Of a DNA stretch of 41,461 bases, positions 29,961-37,964 are shown one piece after another. Position 1 is the stretch's first letter. Every line of letters starts with the position of its first letter. Below the pieces are notes generated by a model that searched no databases, was not told where the DNA came from, and saw nothing but the letters and a program-made list of their open reading frames with translations. A program made the translations under genes and the position numbers. Origin of the DNA: Thermodesulfobacteriota bacterium (GTDB lineage: Bacteria > Desulfobacterota > Desulfobulbia > Desulfobulbales > JBFMBH01); NCBI GenBank assembly GCA_040755095.1, contig JBFMBH010000010.1, forward strand, positions 1 through 41,461. The letters run 5' to 3'.

Positions 29961-32153
29961 ATGCCGCTGCCCCTGCCCGAGCTGGATGACCGCCGCTTCG
30001 ACGACCTGGTGACCGAGCTCCGGGAGCGGCTCTCCCGCCATCTGCCGGAGCTGACCGTGCTCGCCCCCGGCGACCCGGTCTTTGCCCTGGTGGACCTTTT
30101 CGCCTGGCTGACCGAGACGGTGATCTTCCGGGCCAACCTCATCCCGGAGCGCCAGCGCCGCGCCTTCCTGAACCTCCTGCAGATTCCCCTGCGGCCGGCG
30201 GTGCCGGCCCGGGGCCTGGTGGCCATCGACGCGCCGCCCACCCAGGCCAGCCTGCCGCCCCTTCTGGCGGCGGAAAGCGGCCTGCGCGCCAAGGGGGTCG
30301 CCTTTGCCACCAGCGGCGAGGTGCAGCCGACGCCGCTTGCCCTCCATGTCCTGGTGAAAGAGGAGCAAGACGACGCGGCCCTGGCGGCCCTCGGCATCAC
30401 CCGAGCCGCCTTGCGGGAGCAGTACGGGATGGCGGCGGTGCCCTTCCGGCCCCGCACCCTCATCCCGGGCCGGGATGCGCTGACCCTGGCCGGCAGCCTG
30501 GATCACGCCCTCCATCTGGGCCTCGCCATCCACCGGCGCCTGGTGCCGGAGCGGGAGGGCCTGCGGCAGGCCTTGCGGGGCCGGATCCTCAATATCGGCC
30601 TGGCGCCGGCCGGCGAGGGGCCAGCCCCGGACCTGGCGATGGTGGCCGGCATCGACGTGCTCCGTCCCCGTCCTCTGATCTGGGAGCTGGCCTGGCAGGA
30701 CAAACAGGGCGTCATCCGCTACCTGCCCCTGGAGGAGGTGGCGGACAGCTCCCTGGGCGGCCGGCGCTTGGGGGTGGCGCGGCTGCGGCTGCCCGCCAAC
30801 CCGGATCTGCTGGCCGCCCCGGTGCAGGACGATCCCCAGTTTGCCGGCATGGGCGACGCCCCGCCGGAGCCGCCCGCCGAGCTGGCCGCCGAGCAGTTCC
30901 TCTTCTGGCTCCGTCTCCGCTGTCCCGACGAGCCCAACCTCGCCCTCGGCTACCTGGGGGTGAACTGTGTCGAGGTCCTGGGCCAGGGGATTGAGCGGGA
31001 CGCCATGGTGGGGGTGGGCACCGGCCGGCCGGACCAGGTGGTGAGCCTGCCCTGGCAGGACATCGACCCGGAAAGCCTAGTGCTGGAGGTGGCGGAGGGC
31101 GCTGCCTGGGTACCCTGGCAGCGGCAGGAGGTGCTGGCCGGAGGCGATGCCAACGCCCGGGTCTATCGCCTCGATCCGGCGGCAGGCCTGGTCGTCTTCG
31201 GCGACGGCCAGCACGGCCGCCGGCCACCGGCCGGCTCCCGCATCCGGGTGGCGTACTTGCGCCACGGCGGTGGCCTGGCCGGCAACCTGCCGGCCGGCGC
31301 CATCCGGGAGCTGGCCGCAGGCAGCGGCAGCCTGGTCCTCCGTCACGAATGGCCCACCAGGGGCGGCCGCGACGCCGAAAGTATCGACCAGGCCGAGCGC
31401 CGCATCCCCGCCTTCCTGGCCCACCGGGAGCGGGCAGTGGCTGCCGGCGACTTCGCGGCCCTGGCCCGGGACAATCCCATCAATCCGGTGGCCCGGGCCG
31501 AGGTGCTGCCGGGCTTCTTCCCAGGCACCAGCATCGCCACCGTGCGGCCGCGGGTTCCGGGGGTGGTGAGCGTCTTTGTGCTGCCGCCGGCAGCCCCGGC
31601 CCTGGCCGCGCCACCCCGGCCGAGTGCCGGCCTCTTGCAAGACGTCTTCGGCTATCTTGCCAGCCGCAAGGTCCTGGGCACCGAGCTTTATGTCCTGAGC
31701 CCGGAGTTCGTGCCAATGGCCGCGGCCGTGGCCATGCGGGTGCGGGATCCCCAGGTGGAGACCGAGACCAGGACCGCGGTGGCCGCGGCCCTCCGGGACT
31801 ATCTGTGGGCCCTGCCGCCGGCCGGCCCCCTTGGCCAGGGCTGGCCCCTGGGCGCGGAGGTGGACGCCGCCGAGCTGCGCACCCAGGCCTCCCGGGTGCC
31901 GGGGGTGCTGGCGGTGACCGATCTGCGGCTCTTTGCCCAGGAGCCCCGGACCGGGACCTGGCAGGAGCAGCCCGGCCGGCTGCCTCTGGCCGATTACCAG
32001 CTGCCGTCGCTCGCCGCCGTGGAGACGGCGATCGGCGACGGCCCGGCAGGCATCCCCGCGGTCACCGGCCTGGCCGGGGTTGGTGCCGCCGGCGCCGGCA
32101 CCGGGGGTGGCGGCCAGCCCGTGCCGGTACCGGTCAACCCGGAGGTGTGCTGA
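29961..32153 (+). CDS. Baseplate J-type wedge protein (gp6/Afp11-like)
   Basis: A 730-residue baseplate wedge protein. The N-terminus has the family start (LPELDDRRFDDLV, then DPVFALVDLFAWLTE and RQRRAFLNLL). The core J domain follows around residue 400-560: VVFGDGQHGRRPP, RVAYLRHGG, GNLPAGAI and the ESIDQAERRIP loop, then the C-terminal AEVLPGFFPG and LRTQASRVPGVLAV. It would form the ring of wedges around the hub. The last 40 residues are Gly/Ala/Pro rich. A large hairpin repeat begins three bases after its stop. Confidence 0.9.
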   Translation: MPLPLPELDDRRFDDLVTELRERLSRHLPELTVLAPGDPVFALVDLFAWLTETVIFRANLIPERQRRAFLNLLQIPLRPAVPARGLVAIDAPPTQASLPPLLAAESGLRAKGVAFATSGEVQPTPLALHVLVKEEQDDAALAALGITRAALREQYGMAAVPFRPRTLIPGRDALTLAGSLDHALHLGLAIHRRLVPEREGLRQALRGRILNIGLAPAGEGPAPDLAMVAGIDVLRPRPLIWELAWQDKQGVIRYLPLEEVADSSLGGRRLGVARLRLPANPDLLAAPVQDDPQFAGMGDAPPEPPAELAAEQFLFWLRLRCPDEPNLALGYLGVNCVEVLGQGIERDAMVGVGTGRPDQVVSLPWQDIDPESLVLEVAEGAAWVPWQRQEVLAGGDANARVYRLDPAAGLVVFGDGQHGRRPPAGSRIRVAYLRHGGGLAGNLPAGAIRELAAGSGSLVLRHEWPTRGGRDAESIDQAERRIPAFLAHRERAVAAGDFAALARDNPINPVARAEVLPGFFPGTSIATVRPRVPGVVSVFVLPPAAPALAAPPRPSAGLLQDVFGYLASRKVLGTELYVLSPEFVPMAAAVAMRVRDPQVETETRTAVAAALRDYLWALPPAGPLGQGWPLGAEVDAAELRTQASRVPGVLAVTDLRLFAQEPRTGTWQEQPGRLPLADYQLPSLAAVETAIGDGPAGIPAVTGLAGVGAAGAGTGGGGQPVPVPVNPEVC

Positions 32154-32155
32154 GC

Positions 32156-32223
32156 ATGGACAGCATGGACAAGATGGACATTATGGACAAGGCCCCCCGG
32201 TCCATCTTGTCCATTCTGTCCAT
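32156..32223. repeat. Large hairpin made of ATGGACA repeats
   Basis: The left arm 32156-32179 and right arm 32200-32223 are inverted repeats of 24 bases with one mismatch, around a 20-base loop. The arms consist of ATGGACA units spaced every 8-9 bases (three in the left arm, a fourth in the loop) and their complement TGTCCAT. It fills nearly the whole gap between the J-type gene and the next gene. In RNA it would form a long stem; there is no T run, so a simple terminator is unlikely. An attenuator, an RNase processing site or an interspersed element are the options. Confidence 0.85.
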
Positions 32224-32241
32224 CCCCCAGGGAGCCTGACC

Positions 32242-34611
32242 ATGGACGCCAACGGCACCCGCTTTCTCATCTTAGACGCCGCCGCAGATTTCACCACCGG
32301 CGACGGCTGCGTCTGGCAGCCGCGCCTGTCTGGCCTGGTCCTGGCCCAGGCCCAGGAGCTGCGGCTGCCGGCCACGACGCCGGCCCAGGCCCTGGGTGTC
32401 TGGCAAGCGGCAGGGCCCCTGGTGCGGGACGATTTCGGGCAGATCGGCCGCCTGTCCCCGGACCGCTCCCTTTTCCAGGTGGCCCGGTCCTGGACCACCC
32501 GGGACGAGGACTTCCGGCCGGTCCTGGCCGCGGCCGAGGGCCTGGCCGGCAGCTCGGCCCGGGAGGCCGCCCTGGACCCGGTGGCCGCGCCGGCGGGCTG
32601 CCGGTTCACCGATCTGGCCCTGGGTGGCGAGGGCCTGGCAGTTCTCGGCTGGAGTGATGGCGCCAGCCGTCATGGTCTCACCCTGGTCCATCTCGGCCGG
32701 CGCTGGCAGGCCTCCTGCGGCGTGGCCTTTCCCCCCCGGCGGGTGCTGGTGGATGGGGCCAACCGCTGCTGGTGGGCCGATGACACGCACCTGGGTGTAG
32801 CGTGGGGTCAGCCCCTGCCCGCGCCTTACCGGCCCCGGCCGGAGCGGTTCGAGCCGGCGCAGCTCGTCCCCCGGCCCCTGGCCCAGGAGTGGGTGCAGGG
32901 GCTCCCCCCGGGTCTGGCGCTGCGGGGCCTGGCCGGCGCCGGCCAGACCCGCTTCCATCTGGCCAGGCTGGCCGGCGGCCCTGATCCGGCCGGTCTGCGG
33001 CCCTGGCAGGTGGTGGCCAGCCGCACCCTTGAACCGGACCCGGCGGCGCCTTTCACCCTCTGGCCGGTCGATCCCCGCGTCGGGCCAGCCACCGACCTGG
33101 CGGTCCCGCCGGATGGCCGCCTCGCCCTGCTGGTCCCCCGGGAGCCCGGAGAGGATCCTTTCCGGAACCGCGACTGCCCGGTGGTGACCCTGACCGACAC
33201 CGGGCAGCGGCCGCGGGCGCTCCTGGCCCAAGAGCGCTTTCCCCAGCGGAGCCAGCTCTCCCCCCGCTTCGTGGGGGGCCTGGACGGCCAGGTCCGCTAT
33301 CTCGCCGCCGATGGCCCCTGCCGGCTGCTGCCCCTGGCCCAGGCCCGCTACCCCAGCCAGGGGACCAGTGGCCTCCCCCGGCCCCTGGACAGCGGCGAGC
33401 CGGATACCCTCTGGCACCGCCTGGAGCTGGCGGCGTGCATCCCGGCCGGCTGCCATCTCACGGTCGAGGCGCGGGTGGCCGACAGCCCCGACGCCCTGAG
33501 CCGGGCGGACTGGAACCGCCAGCCGCCGCCGTTGCGCCTCCGGCGGCCGCTGGACGCGGTCGGGCCAGGGGAGCGCTTCGAGATCCTCCTCCAGCGGCCC
33601 CAGGGCCGGGTGCGGCAGCTGCGGGGCCGCTACCTGGCTCTGCGCTTGACGCTTGCCGGTGACGGCCGCAGCACCCCCGTGGTCCATGGGCTGCGGGTCT
33701 GGTATCCCCGGTTCTCCTGGCAGACGGCCCACCTGCCGGAGCATCTGCACCAGCAGGAGCGGCCGCCGGCGGTCACACCGGCCGAGCCGGTGCCCGCCAA
33801 TGCCGCCGATCTGCGGGAACGGCTGCTGGCCGTCTTTGAAGGGCTCCTCACCCCCATCGAGGACCGGATCGCCGCCGCCGAAGCCCTGCTGCACCCTGCC
33901 ACCATGCCCCGCCGTCTCCTGGCTCGGGTCGCCGAAGCCCTGGGCGGGCCGCTGCCAATCGGCTGGCCCGAGGCCCGGCAGCGGCGCTGGCTGGCGGCGC
34001 TGGGCCAGCTGCAGGCCTGGCGGGGCACCCTGGCCGGCCTCAGTCTGGCCCTCGATATCGCCACCGGCGGCGGGGTCGGGCGCGGCCAGGTGGTGCCGGT
34101 GGAGCACTACCGCCTGCGCCGCACCATGGCCACCATCCTGGGCATCGCCCTGGATGACACCGGCCATCCCCTGACCCTGGGCACCGGGCTTTCCGGCAAC
34201 AGCATCGTCGGTGACAGCCTCATCCTGGGCGACGACAGCAGCCGGGAATTCCTGGCCCTGTTCGCGCCGGAGCTGGTGGCTCGCGCGGGGTCCCGGGCGG
34301 AGGAGACGGTGGCCGCCTTTTTCGACCAGGCCAGCCATCGCCTCACCGTGCTCCTGCACGGCGAAGCGAAGGCCCAGCAACCCCTGGTGGAGGAGGTCTG
34401 CGCCGCCGAGGTGCCCGCCCACCTCCTCTGGACCGTGAAGGCCAGCGACCACCCCTTCGTGCTGGGGCTCTCCCCTTTGCTCGGTATCGACACCTACCTG
34501 ACGCTCCTGCCGCCAGCCCGGCCCGTGAAGGCCGACCGGAGCCGCCTGGGCCGCGGCGACCTCATCCGCAACCCCGTGGCCCTGGCCCCCGAGCTGGCGC
34601 CCATCCCATGA
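32242..34611 (+). CDS. gpI-like phage tail protein with large N-terminal region
   Basis: A 789-residue protein. The C-terminal 260 residues match the phage tail protein domain related to P2 gpI: LLAVFEGLLTPIEDRIA, then LARVAEALGGPLP and RRWLAALGQLQAWRGTLAGL. The N-terminal 500 residues alternate short strands with Trp and Gly (VLGWSDGASRHGLTLVHL and similar), suggesting a beta propeller, and a carbohydrate- or partner-binding-like sandwich near 370-490. Proteins of this kind sit at the baseplate edge and connect to fibres or spokes. GGAGCC precedes the ATG weakly; the ribosome site is just behind the hairpin repeat, so the hairpin could affect its translation. Confidence 0.8.
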   Translation: MDANGTRFLILDAAADFTTGDGCVWQPRLSGLVLAQAQELRLPATTPAQALGVWQAAGPLVRDDFGQIGRLSPDRSLFQVARSWTTRDEDFRPVLAAAEGLAGSSAREAALDPVAAPAGCRFTDLALGGEGLAVLGWSDGASRHGLTLVHLGRRWQASCGVAFPPRRVLVDGANRCWWADDTHLGVAWGQPLPAPYRPRPERFEPAQLVPRPLAQEWVQGLPPGLALRGLAGAGQTRFHLARLAGGPDPAGLRPWQVVASRTLEPDPAAPFTLWPVDPRVGPATDLAVPPDGRLALLVPREPGEDPFRNRDCPVVTLTDTGQRPRALLAQERFPQRSQLSPRFVGGLDGQVRYLAADGPCRLLPLAQARYPSQGTSGLPRPLDSGEPDTLWHRLELAACIPAGCHLTVEARVADSPDALSRADWNRQPPPLRLRRPLDAVGPGERFEILLQRPQGRVRQLRGRYLALRLTLAGDGRSTPVVHGLRVWYPRFSWQTAHLPEHLHQQERPPAVTPAEPVPANAADLRERLLAVFEGLLTPIEDRIAAAEALLHPATMPRRLLARVAEALGGPLPIGWPEARQRRWLAALGQLQAWRGTLAGLSLALDIATGGGVGRGQVVPVEHYRLRRTMATILGIALDDTGHPLTLGTGLSGNSIVGDSLILGDDSSREFLALFAPELVARAGSRAEETVAAFFDQASHRLTVLLHGEAKAQQPLVEEVCAAEVPAHLLWTVKASDHPFVLGLSPLLGIDTYLTLLPPARPVKADRSRLGRGDLIRNPVALAPELAPIP

Positions 34612-34676
34612 TTCCCCTGATTCCCATAGCTCCTATGCAGCTGAGCCTCCGGCAAGGATGAGACAGGAGACCGATC
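34612..34676. repeat. Short tandem and palindromic repeats
   Basis: TGATTCCC occurs twice in tandem (34609-34616, overlapping the stop codon, and 34618-34625), followed by the palindrome CATAG-CTC-CTATG (34625-34637). The composition is much less GC rich than the flanking genes. The rest of the gap holds an AGGAG ribosome site for the next gene. It is similar in style to the repeats at 22499 and 32156 but unrelated in sequence. Confidence 0.5.
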
Positions 34677-35600
34677 ATGAGCCAACCCCCGAACGATGAC
34701 CTGACCTTGGCAGCGGACGTCCGTTTCGACGAGCCCCTGAAAAGGGTCTCCTTCCAGCCGGGCATGCTGCTGGGCCTGGAGGCCACCCGCGCCGAGCAGG
34801 ACTACCACCGCCGGCACCTGGTGCGCCATGCCTACTGGCTCCACGGCGCCGGCACGGTGGCCGGTCTGGCGGTGCGCCTCGATGGCGACGATCCAGGCGT
34901 GGATACGGCCAGTGTCACGGTGCGTCTGTTCGTGGGGCCGGGCCTGGCGGTGGACGGCCTGGGCCGGGAGGTCATGCTCCACGAGCCGTACTGCCTGGAT
35001 CTTTCCGCCTGGCTCCGGTTTCAGCACGAGGATCCGGACCGCTGGGCGGCGCTGCTCCGGGACGGCCTGGAGGAGGCCACCGATCTGTTGTGGCTGCGGG
35101 TGACCATCCGTTACCAGGACTGCGCCTCGGGCCTGCAGCCGGTCCTGGCCACCGAGGTCAATGCCGGCACCGATCCGGTGCAGCCCAGCCGCATCGCCGA
35201 CAGCTGCCGGCTGGAGATTCTGGCCCAGCGGCCCCTGCCCGCCGCCGGCCTGCGGCCCTGGGCCAGCCATGCCGCCCTGCCGAGTGACCCCGCGCGCCTG
35301 CTCACCCCAGCCGAAGCCGCCTTCCTCGATGATCCCGCCAATGCCGCCGTGCGGGAGGAGCTGGCCCTGGCCGGCCGCCTCCTCCATGCCCTGCCCCAGG
35401 ACAACCAGGCCCTGGCCACCGGCGCCGGCACCGCCGAGGAGACGGCCGAGCTGGCTCGCCTGCTGCTGGCCCGGGTGACGGTCCGCCTCACCCCGGAGCA
35501 CCGGCCCCTGCCCAACCCCCGCCGCATCCAGGTCAACAACCTGGTACGCCCGTTCCTGCTCACCCCGCGCCTGGCCGCCTGGCTGGGCCGGCAGGGATAA
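34677..35600 (+). CDS. Injection-system protein with YF/QP..LL..D..EQ.Y motif, copy 1
   Basis: A 307-residue protein of unknown structure. The N-terminal third has VSFQPGMLLGLEATRAEQDYHRR followed by a short spacer and LHGAGTVAGLAVRL, the same layout as the two later genes (35611 and 37965). This reads as an opening strand, a helix with EQ-x-Y, and a strand with G-x-AGL. The remainder contains VGPGLAVDGLGREVML, a phage-like self-associating beta block, and a helical C-terminus. No membrane or signal segment. Similar genes accompany baseplate loci in other bacteria; a peripheral baseplate or spoke role is inferred. AGGAGA precedes the ATG and 10 bases separate it from the next gene. Confidence 0.68.
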   Translation: MSQPPNDDLTLAADVRFDEPLKRVSFQPGMLLGLEATRAEQDYHRRHLVRHAYWLHGAGTVAGLAVRLDGDDPGVDTASVTVRLFVGPGLAVDGLGREVMLHEPYCLDLSAWLRFQHEDPDRWAALLRDGLEEATDLLWLRVTIRYQDCASGLQPVLATEVNAGTDPVQPSRIADSCRLEILAQRPLPAAGLRPWASHAALPSDPARLLTPAEAAFLDDPANAAVREELALAGRLLHALPQDNQALATGAGTAEETAELARLLLARVTVRLTPEHRPLPNPRRIQVNNLVRPFLLTPRLAAWLGRQG

Positions 35601-35610
35601 GGAGACTGCC

Positions 35611-37374
35611 ATGAGCGACATCGATTTTCAGCCCCTGGCCCTGGGACGCCTGAACCGGCAGGGCGGCCGGCTGTCCAGCATCGACCCCCGGCTCTCCCGT
35701 ACCAGCTATTTCGATGGCCGGCTGCTCAAGGCCCAGGATCTCACCCGGGATCAGATCTATCTCGACGAGCGGGCCCGGGAGATCGGCCGCCTCCTGGGCT
35801 CCGGCATCGCCGCCGGCCTGACGCCGGCCCTGAGGGACGGCTTCCGCCTGCAGGTCTCCCCAGGACTGGCCGTGGCCCCGTCCGGCCGGGTGCTGGAGCT
35901 GGACCGCACCCTGGAGGTCAACCTGCTGGATCAGGGGCTCATCGCCAGCCTCAACGCCGGCCGCAGCCGCCCTTTTCGCGCCGGCCTTTACGCCGTGGCC
36001 GTCCAGTATGCCGAGGTCGGCACCGGCGCGGCCGAGGCCTATCCGGCGGATCTGGCGAGCCAGCGGGTTTTGCGGGTCGCCAGCTTTGCCGAGGGCGTGG
36101 AACTGACCCTGGTGCCCCTGACCACTGCCCTGCCCCAGGGGGATGACCTCACCGCCCGGGCCGCCCTGGTCCGCAGCTTCATGGCCGTATCCGGCCAGCT
36201 GCCGGAGCTGCCGGACGAGGCGGTGGGGCTTGGCCTTCTGGCCTTCGCCGCCGGCCGGCCGGCCTGGCTGGACCTGGGCCTGGTGCGCCGTCCCTTGCGG
36301 CCGTCCCACACGCCGGGGGCCTTCCAGGACGACCTGGCGGCACACTACCAGGAGCTCCTGGCGGACATCCTGGAAAGTCGTCAGGCCCGGGGCCTGCCCG
36401 GCGGGATCGTGGCCGCCCACGTCTTCCGGCTGCTGCCGCCTTTCGGCCCGCTGCCCAAGGCAGCGGTGGATCCGGTGGCCGGCAGCCACAGCTTCTTTCC
36501 GGAAGGGTACGAGGTCGCCATCGCGCCGGTCCGGGCCAGCGACCTGCCGGCCATCATCGAGGAGAGCCGGCGCCTGCCGGCCATGGATCTGGAACGGGAC
36601 CAGGATGCCGACGTCATGGTGCTGGTGCCCCTGGCCGAGGACGATTTCGCCACCCGGGCCCGCCAGCTGGAAGCGATCCCGGCCGCCGGGGGGGGACCGT
36701 CGCGCCTGCCGGCGGTGTCTCCCCTGCTGCTCCGCTGGCGCAAGCCCTCCCCGGCCTTCCGTCTCGACACCGACGCCGGTGTCTGGGGCCAGATCTGGCA
36801 GACCGTGGGGCCGCACGACCCGGTCTACGTGCGCCGGCCGCCCCGGGCCGCCGAGACCGGGGTGGGGGCGGTGGTGCTGGCGCGGGGCTTTCCGCTGCCG
36901 CCGCGAACGACAGGCCGGCCGCCGGCAACCAGCACCGCTGTTCTCAACAAGCGGCTGGAGGCGAGCCGCCAGGCCAAGGCCCTGGCAGAGGCCCGGGTGG
37001 AGAACCTGGAGCAAGGCCAGTACCTGGACCGGCTGGCCGTAGGCCATCTGGCCACCCTGCGCCAGGTCCCGGCCGGGCCGGCCCGGAAGGCAGCGGAGCG
37101 GCTGGCCAGCCTGCTGGATGCGGCCAGCGGCCCCGGGGGGCCCTTCGAGGGCCGGCTCGCCGTGGCCCAGATCCTGATGCTGGTGCCCCCGGAGCTGGAC
37201 ACTGCCCTGTGGCCGACCCTCCTGGAGGTGGCCCGCCAGGATCGGCTGGCGGTCCTCCTGGAGACGATCCGCCGCCGGTCGCCGGATGCCACCATCCCCC
37301 AGCTCATGGCCAGGCTCGACGTCTCCTTTGGCCTGTCCCAGGAAACCCGGGATGCCTGGGGCCGGTTGGGGTAG
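35611..37374 (+). CDS. Injection-system protein with SYFDG.LL..DL..DQ.Y motif, copy 2
   Basis: A 587-residue protein. The N-terminus has TSYFDGRLLKAQDLTRDQIY, a spacer and LGSGIAAGLTP, then VSPGLAVAPSGRVLELD, the same order as in the preceding protein. The central part has many short strands and Pro/Arg turns; residues about 440-475 form a helix rich in Ala, Arg and Glu that may be coiled coil. The C-terminal 100 residues are helical (LAVAQILMLVPPELD). Not recognised beyond the N-terminal domain. AAGGAGA stands before the ATG. It is followed after six bases by the end of the antisense brnA gene, so the operon is interrupted here by a toxin-antitoxin pair. Confidence 0.68.
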   Translation: MSDIDFQPLALGRLNRQGGRLSSIDPRLSRTSYFDGRLLKAQDLTRDQIYLDERAREIGRLLGSGIAAGLTPALRDGFRLQVSPGLAVAPSGRVLELDRTLEVNLLDQGLIASLNAGRSRPFRAGLYAVAVQYAEVGTGAAEAYPADLASQRVLRVASFAEGVELTLVPLTTALPQGDDLTARAALVRSFMAVSGQLPELPDEAVGLGLLAFAAGRPAWLDLGLVRRPLRPSHTPGAFQDDLAAHYQELLADILESRQARGLPGGIVAAHVFRLLPPFGPLPKAAVDPVAGSHSFFPEGYEVAIAPVRASDLPAIIEESRRLPAMDLERDQDADVMVLVPLAEDDFATRARQLEAIPAAGGGPSRLPAVSPLLLRWRKPSPAFRLDTDAGVWGQIWQTVGPHDPVYVRRPPRAAETGVGAVVLARGFPLPPRTTGRPPATSTAVLNKRLEASRQAKALAEARVENLEQGQYLDRLAVGHLATLRQVPAGPARKAAERLASLLDAASGPGGPFEGRLAVAQILMLVPPELDTALWPTLLEVARQDRLAVLLETIRRRSPDATIPQLMARLDVSFGLSQETRDAWGRLG

Positions 37375-37380
37375 GGGCCG

Positions 37381-37620
37381 TCAGGCCGACTTCTGGTGGT
37401 GGGTGGCGTACCAGTCGAGAAGCTGGCGGATCATCTTCTGGTAGGAGGTCTGGTGCTTCTTGGCCTCCTCTCTGAAAAAGGCAACGCTCGATTTTTTGAG
37501 GGAGATGGTGATCTTGATGTTCTCATCCTTCAGAGCCAGCTGGTCAGGGCTGGGCAGGAAGTCCGGGACGACCCGCAGGTCACCCAGGGGCTCATCGGTG
37601 TACCGGATTTGTTTCTTCAT
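37381..37620 (-). CDS. brnA: BrnA-type antitoxin (ribbon-helix-helix)
   Basis: A 79-residue protein. The C-terminal half is a ribbon-helix-helix DNA-binding domain: the strand KITISLKKSSVAFFREEA is followed by a helix with YQKMIRQLLDWY. The N-terminal part would wrap the toxin. BrnA neutralises BrnT and represses the brnTA operon. The start at 37620 (MKKQIRY) is supported by GGGAGGAAG just upstream; the gene overlaps the 3' end of brnT by 29 bases as in known brnTA operons. It lies antisense within the injection-system operon. Confidence 0.85.
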   Translation of the reverse strand: MKKQIRYTDEPLGDLRVVPDFLPSPDQLALKDENIKITISLKKSSVAFFREEAKKHQTSYQKMIRQLLDWYATHHQKSA

Positions 37621-37882
37621 AGAGCTTCCTCCCTTTGCGCCAGTAACCGGCACCGATAATCCGAACGACCCCCTGCCGGAAGGTGAAGCGTACGGTCAGG
37701 ATCCCACCGCCAGCCCGTCCGGGGCAGTAGAACCGGTCCTCGTCTGCGCTGTGCGAAACGTCCTCGACAATGACACGGTGCGGGTCGAGAAAGGCGTGCT
37801 GGGCCAAAGCAAACGTCACCCCGTGCTTGACCTGATTCTCCAGATCCTTCTGCTCGTCCCACTCGAATTGTGCCGCATCCAT
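37592..37882 (-). CDS. brnT: BrnT-type ribonuclease toxin
   Basis: A 96-residue BrnT toxin, a RelE-like RNase. The family motifs are FEWDEQKDLENQVKHGVTF at the N-terminus, a DPHRVIVED block, ADEDRFYCPGRAG, LTVRFTF and IIGAGYWRKGRKLYEE with the catalytic Arg/Lys region. All parts are present, so it appears intact. It precedes and overlaps brnA on the minus strand, giving the normal toxin-first order. The start at MDAAQFEW gives the usual family length; a further in-frame extension upstream looks non-coding. The pair occupies the only large gap in the second half of the operon. Confidence 0.88.
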   Translation of the reverse strand: MDAAQFEWDEQKDLENQVKHGVTFALAQHAFLDPHRVIVEDVSHSADEDRFYCPGRAGGGILTVRFTFRQGVVRIIGAGYWRKGRKLYEETNPVHR

Positions 37883-37964
37883 GCCGTCACTATGGTCCGG
37901 GTCAGACCATTCGGCAATACAAAAGTATGGCACTGAAAAGCCGTCGTCTCTGGAGGCCCCACCC

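Noticed and set aside
32156-32223. Hairpin as a Rho-independent terminator
   Set aside because: The stem is long but moderately GC rich and no T run follows on either strand; downstream genes belong to the same system.
32272-34452. A 726-codon antisense frame under the gpI-like gene
   Set aside because: Gln/Gly/Arg/Pro-rich shadow of the tail protein with no ribosome site or domain.
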